A stretch of 64,000 nt of DNA from the NCBI RefSeq assembly GCF_030209745.1, contig NZ_JARVRJ010000012.1, positions 1 through 64,000 on the forward strand, given 5' to 3'. This DNA comes from Arthrobacter sp. fls2-241-R2A-200 (GTDB lineage: Bacteria > Actinomycetota > Actinomycetes > Actinomycetales > Micrococcaceae). Below the pieces are notes generated by a model, which was not told the origin of the DNA, searched no databases, and worked only from the letters and a program-made list of their open reading frames with translations. Positions 8,775 to 18,130 of this stretch are shown piece after piece. Numbering within the stretch: position 1 is the first letter of the stretch; each line of letters opens with the position of its first letter. The position numbers were made by a program, and so were the translations under genes.

Positions 8775-10844
8775 TTAGCCGTGAAGCGGGGAGTCGTTGC
8801 CGGCGTCGGGCTGCGGTGCCTCGAAGGAGTCCTGGCTGCTGACGCCCTGCGCGTGCGGAGCAACAACATCCAAGGGCTCGTCCAAGCGGGCCTTCTTGGC
8901 TTCCTCCTGGGCTTCGCGGGCAGCGCGCTCGGCACGGCTCTCCACAGGGGGAATGGACTGAACGGGACGCGACTCCTTGGACAACCAGATCTCGCGGAAA
9001 TCGCGCTTCCGGATGTCGTGGAAAATCTCCGCGATCTCGGCCTGGTTGAGTGTTTCGCGTTCCAGCAGTTCAAGAGCGAGGCGGTCAAGGACATCGCGGT
9101 TTTCCGTCAGGATGGCGTAAGCCTCATCGTGGGCCTGATCGATCAGGCGCCGCACTTCCTCATCCACCACGTAGGCGATCTGGTCCGAGAAATTCCGCTC
9201 CTGGGCGGCATCGCGGCCCAGGAACGGCTCGCCCCCGCCCTGGCCGAGTTTCACGGCACCGACGCGCTCGCTCATACCGTACTGTGTGACCATCTTCCGG
9301 GCCGTGGACGTGGCCTTTTCAATGTCATTCGAGGCACCCGTGGAAGGATCGTGGAACACGATTTCCTCCGCTACGCGCCCGCCCATGGCGTACGCCATCT
9401 GGTCGAGGAGTTCGTTGCGGGTCACCGAGTACTTGTCGTCCTCAGGAATCACCATGGTGTAGCCAAGGGCACGCCCACGCGGCAGGATGGTGATCTTTGT
9501 AACCGGAGCGGAGTTACGCAACGCCGCAGCAACCAATGCGTGGCCACCTTCGTGGTACGCGGTAATTTTGCGCTCAAGTTCCTTCATGACGCGGCTGCGC
9601 TTCTGCGGGCCGGCCATGACGCGGTCGATTGCCTCATCCAATGCGCGGTCGTCAATCAGGTTGGCGTTGGAACGGGCTGTCAGAAGCGCGGCCTCGTTGA
9701 GGACGTTGGCCAGGTCAGCACCCGTGTAGCCGGGGGTCTTCTTGGCAACAGCGCGCAGGTCGATGCCGGGAGCCATCGGCTTGCCCTTAGCGTGCACGTT
9801 GAGGATCTGCTCGCGGCCGATCATGTCAGGAGCTTCCACCGTGATCTGGCGGTCGAAACGGCCAGGGCGCAGCAAGGCCGGGTCAAGGACATCCGGACGG
9901 TTTGTGGCCGCGATGAGGATGACGTTGGTCTTGACGTCGAACCCGTCCATCTCCACCAGGAGCTGGTTCAGCGTCTGCTCGCGCTCGTCATTGCCACCGC
10001 CGATACCGGCACCACGGTGACGGCCGACGGCGTCGATCTCATCCACGAAGATGATGGCCGGGGAATTGGCCTTGGCCTGTTCGAAGAGGTCACGGACGCG
10101 GGAAGCACCCACACCGACGAACATTTCCACGAAGTCCGAGCCGGAGATGGAGAAGAAGGGAACGCCGGCCTCGCCGGCAACAGCGCGGGCCAGCAGCGTT
10201 TTACCGGTACCTGGCGGCCCGTACAACAGCACGCCTTTGGGGATCTTGGCGCCCACGGCCTGGAACTTCGCCGGTTCAGCCAGGAATTCCTTGATTTCCT
10301 GGAGCTCCTCCACGGCCTCTTCAGCACCGGCAACGTCAGCGAACGTCACCTGCGGCATGTCCTTGTTGACCATCTTGGCCTTGGACTTGCCGAACTGCAT
10401 CACCTTGGAACCACCGCCCTGCATACGGGACAGCAGGAACCAGAACAGAACTCCAAGCAGCAGCACCGGGATAAGCAGCGAGAACAACCCGGAGAACCAG
10501 TTGTTCTCCACGGGCTGGTCAGTGAAACCCTTGGACGGGTTGGCGTTGGTGACAGCCTTGACCACATCCGTACCGCGGTCGGTGACGTAGAAGAACTGGA
10601 CGTTCTTACCCTTGTCCTGACCGTCCAGGTTCAAGTTGTCCTTGAGGACCAGATCAACGCGGTTCTCGGCGTCGTAAATCTTTGCCTGCTCCACCTTGCC
10701 GTTTTGGGCGAGGAGGTCCAGGCCGTCCTTGGTATCGATCCGGGTGGATCCGCCCGGCGCGAGCGTCGCGAATGCCACCAGGAGCAAGCCAACGACGACG
10801 ACGATCCAGATGCCCGGGCCCTTGAAGAAACTCTTAGCTTTCAT
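8775..10844 (-). CDS. ftsH: ATP-dependent zinc metalloprotease FtsH
   Basis: 689 aa from the ATG at 10844 ([13 protein letters not shown]). A membrane-anchored AAA+ protease that degrades damaged or regulatory membrane and cytosolic proteins. Two transmembrane helices (11-30 and about 120-139) flank an extracytoplasmic domain. Walker A GPPGTGKT is at 209-216, Walker B IIFVDEID about 264-271, the second region of homology near 309-330, and the zinc site HEGGH at 431-435. The C-terminal about 60 residues are charged and disordered. The frame is open upstream to a TTG at 10892, but this has no ribosome site; see the separate entry on the short leader frame that ends on this start codon. Confidence 0.96.
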   Translation of the reverse strand: MKAKSFFKGPGIWIVVVVGLLLVAFATLAPGGSTRIDTKDGLDLLAQNGKVEQAKIYDAENRVDLVLKDNLNLDGQDKGKNVQFFYVTDRGTDVVKAVTNANPSKGFTDQPVENNWFSGLFSLLIPVLLLGVLFWFLLSRMQGGGSKVMQFGKSKAKMVNKDMPQVTFADVAGAEEAVEELQEIKEFLAEPAKFQAVGAKIPKGVLLYGPPGTGKTLLARAVAGEAGVPFFSISGSDFVEMFVGVGASRVRDLFEQAKANSPAIIFVDEIDAVGRHRGAGIGGGNDEREQTLNQLLVEMDGFDVKTNVILIAATNRPDVLDPALLRPGRFDRQITVEAPDMIGREQILNVHAKGKPMAPGIDLRAVAKKTPGYTGADLANVLNEAALLTARSNANLIDDRALDEAIDRVMAGPQKRSRVMKELERKITAYHEGGHALVAAALRNSAPVTKITILPRGRALGYTMVIPEDDKYSVTRNELLDQMAYAMGGRVAEEIVFHDPSTGASNDIEKATSTARKMVTQYGMSERVGAVKLGQGGGEPFLGRDAAQERNFSDQIAYVVDEEVRRLIDQAHDEAYAILTENRDVLDRLALELLERETLNQAEIAEIFHDIRKRDFREIWLSKESRPVQSIPPVESRAERAAREAQEEAKKARLDEPLDVVAPHAQGVSSQDSFEAPQPDAGNDSPLHG

Positions 10845-10858
10845 CTGATCGGGGGCAT
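10841..10858 (-). promoter_or_regulatory. Five-codon leader frame overlapping the ftsH start
   Basis: On the ftsH strand a consensus AGGAGG (10867-10872) stands 8 bases before an ATG at 10858 that opens a frame of only five codons (MPPIR) and closes with TGA overlapping the ftsH ATG as ATGA. The ftsH ATG itself is 22 bases from AGGAGG, too far for direct use. The start of the mini-frame lies in the palindrome GGGGCATGCCCC. The arrangement suggests that ftsH is translated by coupling to the mini-frame, which is inference. Confidence 0.45.
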
Positions 10859-11097
10859 GCCCCGTCCCTCCTGGTAGTGCTGCTAGGCGCAACTTCTGCG
10901 CACGAGTGGTGCTGCTTGTTTCAAGCTATACACCGTTCCCAGTGACTCACGCACCGGATAGTGCAAAAGTTCCCTCTGGGCGTACACCGGCAACTCCGGG
11001 GCCACCGCCGGAACAGCAAAGCCGCACCTACATCGTCCCGCGCATCCGATATTACGGATAGACGTGGGGCGAGAGGCGCGGCGGCTGAAGTGGGTTT

Positions 11098-11649
11098 CTA
11101 CTCGTAAACGTGCGGTGCCAGGGTGCCCACGAAGTCCAAGTTGCGGTACTTCTCGGCGTAGTCGAGGCCGTAACCCACCACGAATTCGTTGGGGATGTCA
11201 TAACCGACGTACTTCACGTCGATCTCCACTTTGGCGGCCGTCGGCTTACGGAAAGCAGTGCAGATTTCCACACTGGCCGTGCCGCGGGATTCAAGGTTGG
11301 ACTTGAGCCATGAGAGCGTCAGCCCGGAGTCGATGATGTCCTCAACGATCAGGACGTCCTTGCCCATGAGGTCCGTGTCGAGGTCCTTCAGGATCCGGAC
11401 AACGCCCGAAGACTGGGTGCCCGATCCGTAGGAGGAGACCGCCATCCAGTCCATGCTGACGTGGCTGTGCAGCGCGCGTGCCAAGTCAGCCATGACCATG
11501 ACTGCACCCTTGAGCACGCCCACGAGGAGGATGTCACGGCCTTCGTAGTCTTTGTCGATTTGCGCTGCCAGCTCCGCGATGCGGGTTTGGATCTGCTCTT
11601 TGGTGTAAAGAACGTGCTTGAGATCTGCCTGGACGTCGTTTGAATCCAC
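11098..11649 (-). CDS. hpt: Hypoxanthine phosphoribosyltransferase
   Basis: 183 aa. It salvages hypoxanthine and guanine to IMP and GMP with PRPP. The PRPP-binding motif [13 protein letters not shown] is near residues 99-111. I chose the GTG at 11649, 7 bases after AGGAG; a TTG one codon earlier is possible but too close to the site. It lies between tilS (31-base gap) and ftsH (253-base gap), the usual tilS-hpt-ftsH order of actinobacteria. Confidence 0.94.
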   Translation of the reverse strand: MDSNDVQADLKHVLYTKEQIQTRIAELAAQIDKDYEGRDILLVGVLKGAVMVMADLARALHSHVSMDWMAVSSYGSGTQSSGVVRILKDLDTDLMGKDVLIVEDIIDSGLTLSWLKSNLESRGTASVEICTAFRKPTAAKVEIDVKYVGYDIPNEFVVGYGLDYAEKYRNLDFVGTLAPHVYE

Positions 11650-11680
11650 CAATGGCTCCTGTTTTGATGCTCGGGTGCGG

Positions 11681-12859
11681 CTACTGTTGGGACGGTTTCT
11701 GATGCCGGAATACTAGCTTCCCACAGCGCGCGGCTTCGCGGGGACCGGCTTGGGCCGAAGCACCCTGGGAGGGCGGGGGTTCCTGTTCCAGATCGCTCAG
11801 GGACAGTCGATAGACCCTGACGTGGCCCGGCAGCTCCACGGGCCCGGCGGATCCTTGCCGGCGGAGTAGCGCTTCGGCCGCTTGGAGGCGCCCGTACCCG
11901 GGTTGCTGACCGCCGACGTCGGACGCCGCTTGGGCGATCACGCGGAACCGCAACGCTGGGGCGAGTTCACGGACGGCGTCCTCAGGCAGCCACACTTCCC
12001 CGGCCGCCCGATGCACCAGTGAGAGATAGGTCTCCTTGGCCAGTGCCTCGAGGAAATCAGCATCCTGCTGGAGGATTGACGCCGTGCGGGCCAAGGACTC
12101 CGCCACACCTGGGCCGAGCTTCTCCTCAAGGACAGGCATCACCTCCACGCGGGTGCGGGACCTGGCGTACGCAGGATCGGAATTGCTCGGGTCATGCCAC
12201 GGGTCCAGGTCCTCCACCGCGCAGATTTCAAGCGTTTCGTTGCGGCACAGTCCGAGGAACGGGCGGATCAGGCGGCCACGCGCCGGCCGCATGCCGGCCA
12301 GCGAACGTGTTCCCGAACCCCGTGCCAGGCCGAGCAACACTTGTTCCGCTTGGTCATCGAGGGTGTGGCCTAACAGGATCGCCTCGCAGCCGAGCTCATC
12401 AGCAGCTGCTTCCAATGCCGCGTGACGGGCGTCCCGCGCTGCGGCCTCGGGCCCGAATCCCGTGGCAGCTACGTGCACGGTTCGTACTTCCACGGGCGCA
12501 AGACCGAGTTCGCGCAGAACGGCCGCGGTATGTGCAGCGACCTCCGCCGATCCCGCTTGCAGCTGGTGATCAACCACGACGCCGGTCACTGTCACCGGGT
12601 GGCCGTCCACGTGGCCCCGCCGGGCGAAGTAGGCGGCGACTGCTGCGAGCGCCAAAGAATCAGGGCCGCCGCTGCAGGCTACAAGCACATGCTCGGGGTA
12701 GCCGGCCGACGCGAGGGCGGTTTGCAGCTGTTTGCGGGCTTTCCCGAGCACAGGAGCCAAACGGCCGGGGCGCCGTCGACCTTTCCCCGGTGACCCCAGC
12801 GTTCCCGGTGACCCGAGCGTTCCCGACCTCGCGGCGGAGTCCTCGAAAGGAACGCTCAA
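11681..12859 (-). CDS. tilS: tRNA(Ile)-lysidine synthetase
   Basis: 392 aa if the TTG at 12859 (overlapping the preceding TGA as TTGA) is the start. It changes C34 of the minor tRNA-Ile to lysidine with ATP and lysine. The N-type ATP pyrophosphatase loop SGGPDS is at 63-68, followed by a [10 protein letters not shown] strand and a C-terminal substrate-binding domain. The first about 37 residues are low in complexity and contain a copied GTLGSPG stretch made by an 18-bp DNA duplication. A GTG at 12748 ([10 protein letters not shown]) would give a more usual 24 residues before the loop, so the start is uncertain. Confidence 0.9.
   Translation of the reverse strand: MSVPFEDSAARSGTLGSPGTLGSPGKGRRRPGRLAPVLGKARKQLQTALASAGYPEHVLVACSGGPDSLALAAVAAYFARRGHVDGHPVTVTGVVVDHQLQAGSAEVAAHTAAVLRELGLAPVEVRTVHVAATGFGPEAAARDARHAALEAAADELGCEAILLGHTLDDQAEQVLLGLARGSGTRSLAGMRPARGRLIRPFLGLCRNETLEICAVEDLDPWHDPSNSDPAYARSRTRVEVMPVLEEKLGPGVAESLARTASILQQDADFLEALAKETYLSLVHRAAGEVWLPEDAVRELAPALRFRVIAQAASDVGGQQPGYGRLQAAEALLRRQGSAGPVELPGHVRVYRLSLSDLEQEPPPSQGASAQAGPREAARCGKLVFRHQKPSQQ
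12787..12822. repeat. 2 x 18-bp tandem repeat at the tilS start
   Basis: Two adjacent copies of CCGGTGACC(C)(C/G)AGCGTTC-like sequence, 12787-12804 and 12805-12822, differ at one base. If tilS starts at 12859 they code for the doubled GTLGSP; if it starts at 12748 they are non-coding. Confidence 0.85.
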
Positions 12860-13992
12860 AGCCCCATCCGCTCGAGCCAGAGCTTGGAGTCGTGGATCTC
12901 TTCTTCAGTGGGTAGGTTTTGGGCGCCTTCCCAGACCCTGTTGAATCCGTCCATACCGGCCACTGACACAACCCCGCGAACAAACTTGGCGCCGTCCGTG
13001 TACTGGCGCATCTTGGCATCGAGGCCGAGGACGTTGCGGATGAACTTCTCCACCACGCCCCGGTCCTTGCCACGTTCGTTGAAGCGCTGGCGGATGGTCC
13101 TTACCGAGGGAATGATGCTGGAATCCACTGCGTCCATGACAACGTTGGCGTGGCCTTCCAGGAGGCTCATCACGGCCGTGATGTGGGACAGCGAGGCCTT
13201 TTCTTCCGGGCTCTGCAGGAACTCCAAAATGCCTCCGCGGCCGCTTGCGTTCTCTCCCGGGCCGCTGCCCCCCGGGGTGCGTTCGCGGAGGGACCTGGCC
13301 ACGGCGCCGGCGCGCTCCACCAAGGAATCCATGTTGCCCAGCAAGTTGCCGCTGAGCTGCTCGATCTGCTCCAGCATGTGGTGCCGGAGCCACGGCGCGG
13401 CCGCGAACTGCACTCGGTGGGTTTGCTCGTGGAGGCAAACCCAGAGCCGGAAATCGTCCGGGTCCACGTTGAGTTCCCGCTCCACGGAGATGATGTTCGG
13501 CGCAACAAGTAGGAGCCTGCCGCCGGCGGGCACCTTGGATTCGGGGGCAAGAGCCGCGAAGGGGTCATATTGGCCCAGTACCTTGCTGGAAAGGAAGGCA
13601 AGGACAGCCCCCAGTTGGGTGCCGGTAATGGCACCGCTGGCACTGGCGGCGGCCGGAGTCATGGCGACGCCGCTGCGGCTGGTCCGCATCTTCTCGAGCA
13701 CGGGCTGCAGCATGACGGCAAAACTCTGGGTGTTCGCCTTGGACCAGGAAGCCCTGTCCACCACCAGAACGTGCGAATCACGGAGGTCCCGTGCGGCCTG
13801 GAGCCCGGTGATGTCATGGACGTGCGGGACGGAAATATCTGCGTTGAAGCGCAGATTTTCCACCGCCTTGCCAATGTCCGAGGCACTCAGCTCCGGGCCG
13901 GAGGGGGCAAGGCGCGCAGCCGTGGAGGCGGCCAGGTCCCAATTGATCAGGGACGGGGCCCCTGCTGACGAATCGCGGGCAGAAGACACCAT
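12856..13992 (-). CDS. Zinc-dependent metalloprotease (DUF2342 family)
   Basis: 378 aa from ATG 13992. The family is named F420-biosynthesis-associated or DUF2342 and belongs to the zincin clan; its substrate is unknown. The zinc motif HEQTH is at residues 188-192 in LWVCLHEQTHRVQF, with a later conserved ELxGNxxxL and an EGHANVVMD segment (about 290-298) that supplies a further Glu/His as in related zincins. The frame is open upstream to a TTG at 14064 inside dacB, which I reject. It sits between dacB and tilS, the same order as in many actinobacteria. Confidence 0.8.
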   Translation of the reverse strand: MVSSARDSSAGAPSLINWDLAASTAARLAPSGPELSASDIGKAVENLRFNADISVPHVHDITGLQAARDLRDSHVLVVDRASWSKANTQSFAVMLQPVLEKMRTSRSGVAMTPAAASASGAITGTQLGAVLAFLSSKVLGQYDPFAALAPESKVPAGGRLLLVAPNIISVERELNVDPDDFRLWVCLHEQTHRVQFAAAPWLRHHMLEQIEQLSGNLLGNMDSLVERAGAVARSLRERTPGGSGPGENASGRGGILEFLQSPEEKASLSHITAVMSLLEGHANVVMDAVDSSIIPSVRTIRQRFNERGKDRGVVEKFIRNVLGLDAKMRQYTDGAKFVRGVVSVAGMDGFNRVWEGAQNLPTEEEIHDSKLWLERMGL

Positions 13993-14051
13993 GGGTCCAT
14001 CAGAACACACGAGGCTGGCAGGCGGCCCAATGTTCGCTCCGCGCGCAGCTT

Positions 14052-15500
14052 TTAGCCGCGGCAACCACAGGAAGCCAGGACAGTGGCGGCTCGGTCCATT
14101 GCGACCTTGTTTCCTGCCGCACCCGGATCGAGGCCGTTGCCGATAAAGGAGAAAACGAGGAGCCGGCCGTCAGCATCCACCACATAGCCGCTCAGGGCGA
14201 TCACTGTATTCAGTGTGCCCGTTTTAGCCCGTACCAACCCGGCGCCGGCAGCGGTGCCGTCCGCCGCGTACCTGTTATCGAGGGTGCCCGTCAGGCCAGC
14301 CACCGGGAACCCGTCGAGCGCCGCCCGCAAAGCGGTTTCGGGCCCGCTGGTGATGGCCCGGACTACTTCGGCGAACTGGCGGGTGCTGACTTGGTTATCC
14401 AACGCGAGGCCGGACACGTCGGCCAACTGCATCGAATCCGTGGCGATGCCCAACTCCCCCAGCCTCTGCCGCACGGCCGCAGTGGCGTCGTCGTACGTTG
14501 CTTTCCTGCCCGATGCCAGCGCCGTCATCCGGCCCATGTCCTCCGCGAGGAAGTTATCGGAGGTCTCCAGCATGAGGTCCACCTGTTCGCCCACGGTGGC
14601 TGACTGGACAGTGGCCAGCACTTTGGCGGGGACGCCTTTCCCACGCACGACGCCGGGGTTCACGGCCACGCCTGCGGCCGCCAACTGTGTGGCGAACGCC
14701 TGCGCGGTAGTGAGGGCGGAATCCTGGGGCCGCGGACCGGTGGTGCTGTCCGGTGCGTAGCGTCCGGAGTTCATGGCGAGCGGGAACAGGGGGGCGGTCT
14801 CCCCGGCGGCAACGTCGTCCAGGCTCCATGCGGGATTGAGCGGGGCCCCGGTGAATAGGGAATCGTCCACTTGCACGGTGATGGGGCCCTTGACCCCGGC
14901 CTTGGCCAACGCCGCGGCCGTGTCCGACGCCAGCGAAGACAGGCCGGCGTGGCCCATCACAGCGGTGGGGACGGATGCTCCTGCACCGAGAAGCACATCC
15001 CCTCCTCCCGTGAGGACAACCGTTGAGGGGGTGGACCCGGCGACTACCCGGGTGGTGAACCGCGTCTCTGGGCCCAGGGCCTTCAGCGCTGAGACGGCGG
15101 TCAGCAGTTTCATGTTCGACGCGGGAATCCGGTTGGAATTTGCGTCCCGGTCGAAGAGGACCTGGCCGGTGGAGGCATCGAGGACCACACCGGTCATTGA
15201 TCCGGCACCGTCAGGCTTCAGCGGGCCGTCCAGGAGCCTGGACACCTGGGCCGGGACGGGTAGGGGCGCATTCTTGTCCAAAGGCAGTACACCGCTTGGC
15301 TGCGAGAGCTGCGCTGGCGGGACCTGCCACGAGGGCGCGGCGAGGGCGGGCTTTGGTGCGGTGAGGAGGGAGGGCACCATTCCGGCGACCACCATTGCGC
15401 TGACCACAACGAGAACGGCAGCCAGGAGGAACGGCCATTTCAGGTGCTCCAAGGCCACCGAAACCCTGTTCCGGGCAGCCCGGTCTTTGACCCCGTCCAT
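14052..15500 (-). CDS. dacB: D-alanyl-D-alanine carboxypeptidase/endopeptidase (PBP4, S13)
   Basis: 482 aa from ATG 15500. A low-molecular-mass penicillin-binding protein that trims peptidoglycan stem peptides outside the membrane. One N-terminal anchor helix (about 23-41) is followed by the catalytic SxxK, SNMK at 128-131, then SDN within LETSDNFLAED and KTGT within RAKTGTLNTV. It ends in a short CGCRG tail. An earlier start at 15545 is possible, but the chosen one leaves a shorter cytoplasmic tail and has AGGACC upstream. It diverges from ppa with about 200 bp between them. Confidence 0.92.
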   Translation of the reverse strand: MDGVKDRAARNRVSVALEHLKWPFLLAAVLVVVSAMVVAGMVPSLLTAPKPALAAPSWQVPPAQLSQPSGVLPLDKNAPLPVPAQVSRLLDGPLKPDGAGSMTGVVLDASTGQVLFDRDANSNRIPASNMKLLTAVSALKALGPETRFTTRVVAGSTPSTVVLTGGGDVLLGAGASVPTAVMGHAGLSSLASDTAAALAKAGVKGPITVQVDDSLFTGAPLNPAWSLDDVAAGETAPLFPLAMNSGRYAPDSTTGPRPQDSALTTAQAFATQLAAAGVAVNPGVVRGKGVPAKVLATVQSATVGEQVDLMLETSDNFLAEDMGRMTALASGRKATYDDATAAVRQRLGELGIATDSMQLADVSGLALDNQVSTRQFAEVVRAITSGPETALRAALDGFPVAGLTGTLDNRYAADGTAAGAGLVRAKTGTLNTVIALSGYVVDADGRLLVFSFIGNGLDPGAAGNKVAMDRAATVLASCGCRG

Positions 15501-15704
15501 GCAGTTGTGTGGTCCTGTCAGTCCTGAATTTCCCCGCCGGTTCAAGAAACCGGGCCTCTCCCTATATCCTCAATAGTAGTCGGCGGCCCCGGCTCCATTT
15601 TCGCCTGCCGCCAGCCCTGGGGCTGAGCAGCCTACCCGAGCACCGTCACCTGTGGCGGCCACTTGGGGGAGTAACGCCCCACCACCCCCGTCAAGGAGCA
15701 TTCC

Positions 15705-16193
15705 ATGAAGCACGACGTGACCATCGAGATCCCCAAGGGATCGCGCGTCAAGTACGAAGTTGACCACGAAACCGGCCGTGTCCGCCTGGACCGCGTCCTG
15801 TTCACCTCCATGCAGTACCCCACGCACTACGGTTTCTTCGAGAACACGTTGGGCGAGGACGGCGATCCGCTGGACGCACTGGTGCTCCTGCAGGACTTCG
15901 ACCTGCACCCGGGCGTGATCGTTGAGTCCCGCCCGATCGGCGTCTTCAACATGACGGACGACGGCGGCGGAGATGCCAAGGTCCTGTGCGTTCCCGTGGA
16001 TGCCCGCTTTGACCACATCCAGGAAATCAGCGACGTCAGCGAATTCCTGATCAAGGAAATCGAGCACTTCTTTACGCGCTACAAGGACCTGGAGCCGGGC
16101 AAGTGGGTCAAGGCCGAGGGCTGGGGCGATCGCGCCGCTGCCGAAGCCGAGCTCGAGGCATCCATCAAGCGATTCTCGACCGAAGGCCACTAA
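15705..16193 (+). CDS. ppa: Inorganic pyrophosphatase
   Basis: 162 aa, the size of a family I soluble enzyme. It hydrolyses pyrophosphate from biosynthetic reactions in the cytosol. The metal-binding signature DGDPLD is at 52-57, and YPTHYGF near 38-44 is conserved. A clear AAGGAG stands before the ATG. It is transcribed alone; the stop codon lies inside a tandem duplication and a strong terminator follows 70 bases later. Confidence 0.97.
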   Translation: MKHDVTIEIPKGSRVKYEVDHETGRVRLDRVLFTSMQYPTHYGFFENTLGEDGDPLDALVLLQDFDLHPGVIVESRPIGVFNMTDDGGGDAKVLCVPVDARFDHIQEISDVSEFLIKEIEHFFTRYKDLEPGKWVKAEGWGDRAAAEAELEASIKRFSTEGH

Positions 16194-16229
16194 TACAGCC
16201 ACTAGCGAAGGCCACTAATACAGCCACTA
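16181..16229. repeat. 2 x 25-bp tandem duplication across the ppa stop codon
   Basis: A 24-base unit starting CGAAGGCCACTAATACAGCC is present twice without mismatch (16181-16204 and 16206-16229, period 25). The first copy contains the last codons and the TAA of ppa; the second is non-coding but repeats that TAA. Confidence 0.95.
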
Positions 16230-16260
16230 ACGCTGTAACCAACAGGTCTGTGGCGTAACA

Positions 16261-16319
16261 GTACGACGACGGCCGGTGCGGTTCCTTGGGAACTTTACCG
16301 GCCGCCGTCGTACTTTTTT
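16261..16319 (+). terminator. Rho-independent terminator after ppa
   Basis: Arms GTACGACGACGGCCGGT (16261-16277) and ACCGGCCGCCGTCGTAC (16297-16313) pair over 17 bases with one G-U pair, and six T follow directly (16314-16319). Confidence 0.93.
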
Positions 16320-16338
16320 GTTGATCCCTTGCCGTGCG

Positions 16339-16354
16339 GCTACCAGCCGGTAGC
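16339..16354. promoter_or_regulatory. Inverted repeat directly before the SatD-like gene
   Basis: GCTACC-AGCC-GGTAGC is a perfect 6-bp inverted repeat that ends one base before a possible ATG (16355) and 12 bases before the preferred start at 16367. It could be an autoregulatory operator for this HTH protein or a small hairpin in the ribosome site. Confidence 0.35.
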
Positions 16355-16366
16355 ATGGGGATCCCT

Positions 16367-16966
16367 ATGTTCACTTTGACCATCAACCAACGGGATAGCC
16401 GCCACGATGGCGACTTGGTGCCGCGGCTCCTTAAGGACCTGCGGCACATTCCTGCGCGGCTCGACTTTGACCGTTCGGTGCACGATGAAGTCCAAGGGAT
16501 TGTTGAGTCCGCGCATGAGGCCGTGGAGGCTGCCCTCATCGCCTTGAGGTCCGGACGCTGGTACGTAGGGATCGGAGTGGGCCCGGTCAACGAACCGTTG
16601 CCCAATGTGGTGACGGACGCCTCCGGCCATGGGCTGGTCTACGCCAGGCGGGCGGTGGACCGGCTCCGCTACGGCAAGGACCGGATTCCCGTTGCCGTTG
16701 AGGGCCCAGTCGCCACATTGGCCGCGGAGGCAGAAGCCGTGTTGCGCCTCCTTGGACACATCGTCCTGCACCGCAGCCCGGCCGAATGGCGCGTGTTGGA
16801 CCTGCTGACCCCCGGTGTCCGCGGCCAGCAAAAAGCCGTGGCCCAGGAACTGGGGATCACCACCCAGGCTGTCAGCAAAGCGGTGGCCCGGGCGCAATGG
16901 GCCGAGGAACACGCGGCCAGGCCGGCAGCCGCCCGGCTGCTGCACCAGATCCTCGAAGTGCGCTGA
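16367..16966 (+). CDS. SatD-like HTH protein
   Basis: 199 aa from ATG 16367 (MFTLTINQRDSR). The N-terminal two thirds resemble the SatD family, in which the strand FTLTIDQRxSR and the motif GIGVGPV are recognisable. The C-terminus (about 145-199) carries a helix-turn-helix, QELGITTQAVSKAVARAQ, of MarR or sigma-70 region 4 type. It may be a small DNA-binding regulator; the function of the family is not settled. No good Shine-Dalgarno is seen, and an inverted repeat lies right upstream. It stands alone between two hairpins. Confidence 0.65.
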   Translation: MFTLTINQRDSRHDGDLVPRLLKDLRHIPARLDFDRSVHDEVQGIVESAHEAVEAALIALRSGRWYVGIGVGPVNEPLPNVVTDASGHGLVYARRAVDRLRYGKDRIPVAVEGPVATLAAEAEAVLRLLGHIVLHRSPAEWRVLDLLTPGVRGQQKAVAQELGITTQAVSKAVARAQWAEEHAARPAAARLLHQILEVR

Positions 16967-16986
16967 CACCACGCCGCGCGGTGCAG

Positions 16987-17018
16987 AAACCCAGTTCGCT
17001 GACAAAACCCAGTTCGCT
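16987..17018. repeat. Direct repeat after the SatD-like gene
   Basis: AAACCCAGTTCGCT occurs twice (16987-17000 and 17005-17018, period 18), with a weaker third trace after it. It sits between the stop codon and a large hairpin. Confidence 0.85.
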
Positions 17019-17035
17019 TGAAAACCCGACCAAGA

Positions 17036-17079
17036 CGCAGCAGAGGCCGTTATGAGTGCTCATAACGGCCTCTGCTGCG
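17036..17079. terminator. Perfect 21-bp hairpin between converging genes
   Basis: Arms of 21 bases (17036-17056 and 17059-17079; left arm begins CGCAGCAGAGGCCGTTATGA) pair without mismatch around a 2-base loop. It lies between the SatD-like gene and the converging DUF3618 gene, so it may act as a terminator in both directions, though there is no T-run. The same geometry would fit a dispersed extragenic palindrome. Confidence 0.7.
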
Positions 17080-17102
17080 ACTCAACTGGGTGAGCGATCA
17101 GG

Positions 17103-17699
17103 CTACTGGTTGCTGATGTTGTCCTTGGCCTCGTAGGCGCGGCCCTGGACGTCAGCTGCTGCGGACTGCCCCTCGTCCTTGACGTTGGAGGCTGCCTCGG
17201 TGGCACTGTCCTTGACGTTCTGCATGGCGTCCTGGGCAGGTTCCTTCAGGTGTTCGGCCACTTCCTGCGCGGCGTGGCTGATTTCCTCAGTCAACGGCTG
17301 GGCCGCATCCTTCAGTGCCTGGGCTGCCTCGCGCTCCTTCTCCGACGGCGGGAAGAGCGCCGAGACAAGGAGGCCTGCGCCGAAAGCAATGAGGCCTGCA
17401 GCGATCGGGCTGCCCTGCGCTTTGCGGGTGATCACCTGCGGTGCGTCACCAAGATCCGAAACAGCACCGGACACGTTGCTCGCGACGCCGGAAACAACGT
17501 CGCCGGCCCGGCCTGCAGCGTTCCCGGCAGCATCCTGGACATCGTCCCGGGCGCCGAATACGGCCGTCTTGATCTTGTCCACCCTGCGGTTGACGATGTG
17601 GGACGGGGTGACCTTATCGGCCACGGCGTCAACATTTGTACTGAGCCGCCGGCGCGTTTCTTCGATATCGGCGCGCAGTGCTTCGGGGTTCTGCGTCAT
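17103..17699 (-). CDS. DUF3618 protein
   Basis: 198 aa. The N-terminal DUF3618 segment (RADIEETRRRLSTNVDAVADKVTPSHI, residues about 9-35) is typical and is followed by amphipathic helices, one hydrophobic stretch near 98-118 and a long Ala/Gln/Glu-rich coiled tail. DUF3618 proteins usually accompany holin-X-type membrane proteins; their role is not known, but they are often linked to stress or envelope genes. Its ATG overlaps the preceding stop as ATGA. Confidence 0.75.
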   Translation of the reverse strand: MTQNPEALRADIEETRRRLSTNVDAVADKVTPSHIVNRRVDKIKTAVFGARDDVQDAAGNAAGRAGDVVSGVASNVSGAVSDLGDAPQVITRKAQGSPIAAGLIAFGAGLLVSALFPPSEKEREAAQALKDAAQPLTEEISHAAQEVAEHLKEPAQDAMQNVKDSATEAASNVKDEGQSAAADVQGRAYEAKDNISNQ

Positions 17700-18130
17700 C
17701 GTGTCTCCTCAGTATTCGGTTTGAAGGTTGGAGGTATTTCCTTGACTGTCTCTGCCGTCCGGGGCAAGCCCTTGATGGCGTTCAGTTCCTTGCGGCCCTT
17801 GGAGGCCAGAACTGCAGCAACGATTGCCCAGATGACCGCCACAACAACTGCGGACCATCCGAGGCCAATGAGCTGGCCAAGTGCCCACCAAAGGGCGATG
17901 GACAGGAAAACGACGGCGAGGTGGCCGGCCCATGCTGCTCCGGCCAGCATTCCTGCGCCCTTGCCGGCCTTGGTGGCCGAATCCTTGATTTCCACCTTGG
18001 CCAGTTCCACTTCCTGGCGCATCAAGGTGGAGATATCGCGCGTCACGTCGCTGAGCAGCTCACCAAGAGGTACGGTTTCTGCCTTCACGTGGGCGGCAGT
18101 AGTGGGGGGCAGATCGGCGGGACTGCTCAT
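17696..18130 (-). CDS. Holin-X-like (DUF1469) membrane protein
   Basis: 144 aa. LLSDVTRDISTLMRQEVELAKVEIKD (about 23-48) followed by two hydrophobic helices (about 60-82 and 86-112) is the layout of the phage holin/YqjE-type family found on actinobacterial chromosomes. The name does not mean phage origin. It overlaps both neighbours by 4 bp and is probably a membrane partner of the DUF3618 protein. Confidence 0.75.
   Translation of the reverse strand: MSSPADLPPTTAAHVKAETVPLGELLSDVTRDISTLMRQEVELAKVEIKDSATKAGKGAGMLAGAAWAGHLAVVFLSIALWWALGQLIGLGWSAVVVAVIWAIVAAVLASKGRKELNAIKGLPRTAETVKEIPPTFKPNTEETR

Noticed and set aside
8433..10877. An open frame of over 800 codons on the plus strand opposite ftsH
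   Set aside because: It is antisense to a certain gene, has no family motifs and no ribosome site, and results from the high third-position G+C. The same holds for frames of about 700 codons opposite dimethylglycine oxidase (40783-42915) and the molybdoenzyme (44706-46736).
10845..11097. Possible small gene or RNA between ftsH and hpt
   Set aside because: No frame with a start signal and no stable terminator-like hairpin was found; it probably only contains the ftsH promoter.
17696..18130. Prophage sign (holin name)
   Set aside because: The holin-X/DUF1469 family is common on actinobacterial chromosomes, and no other phage gene is near.
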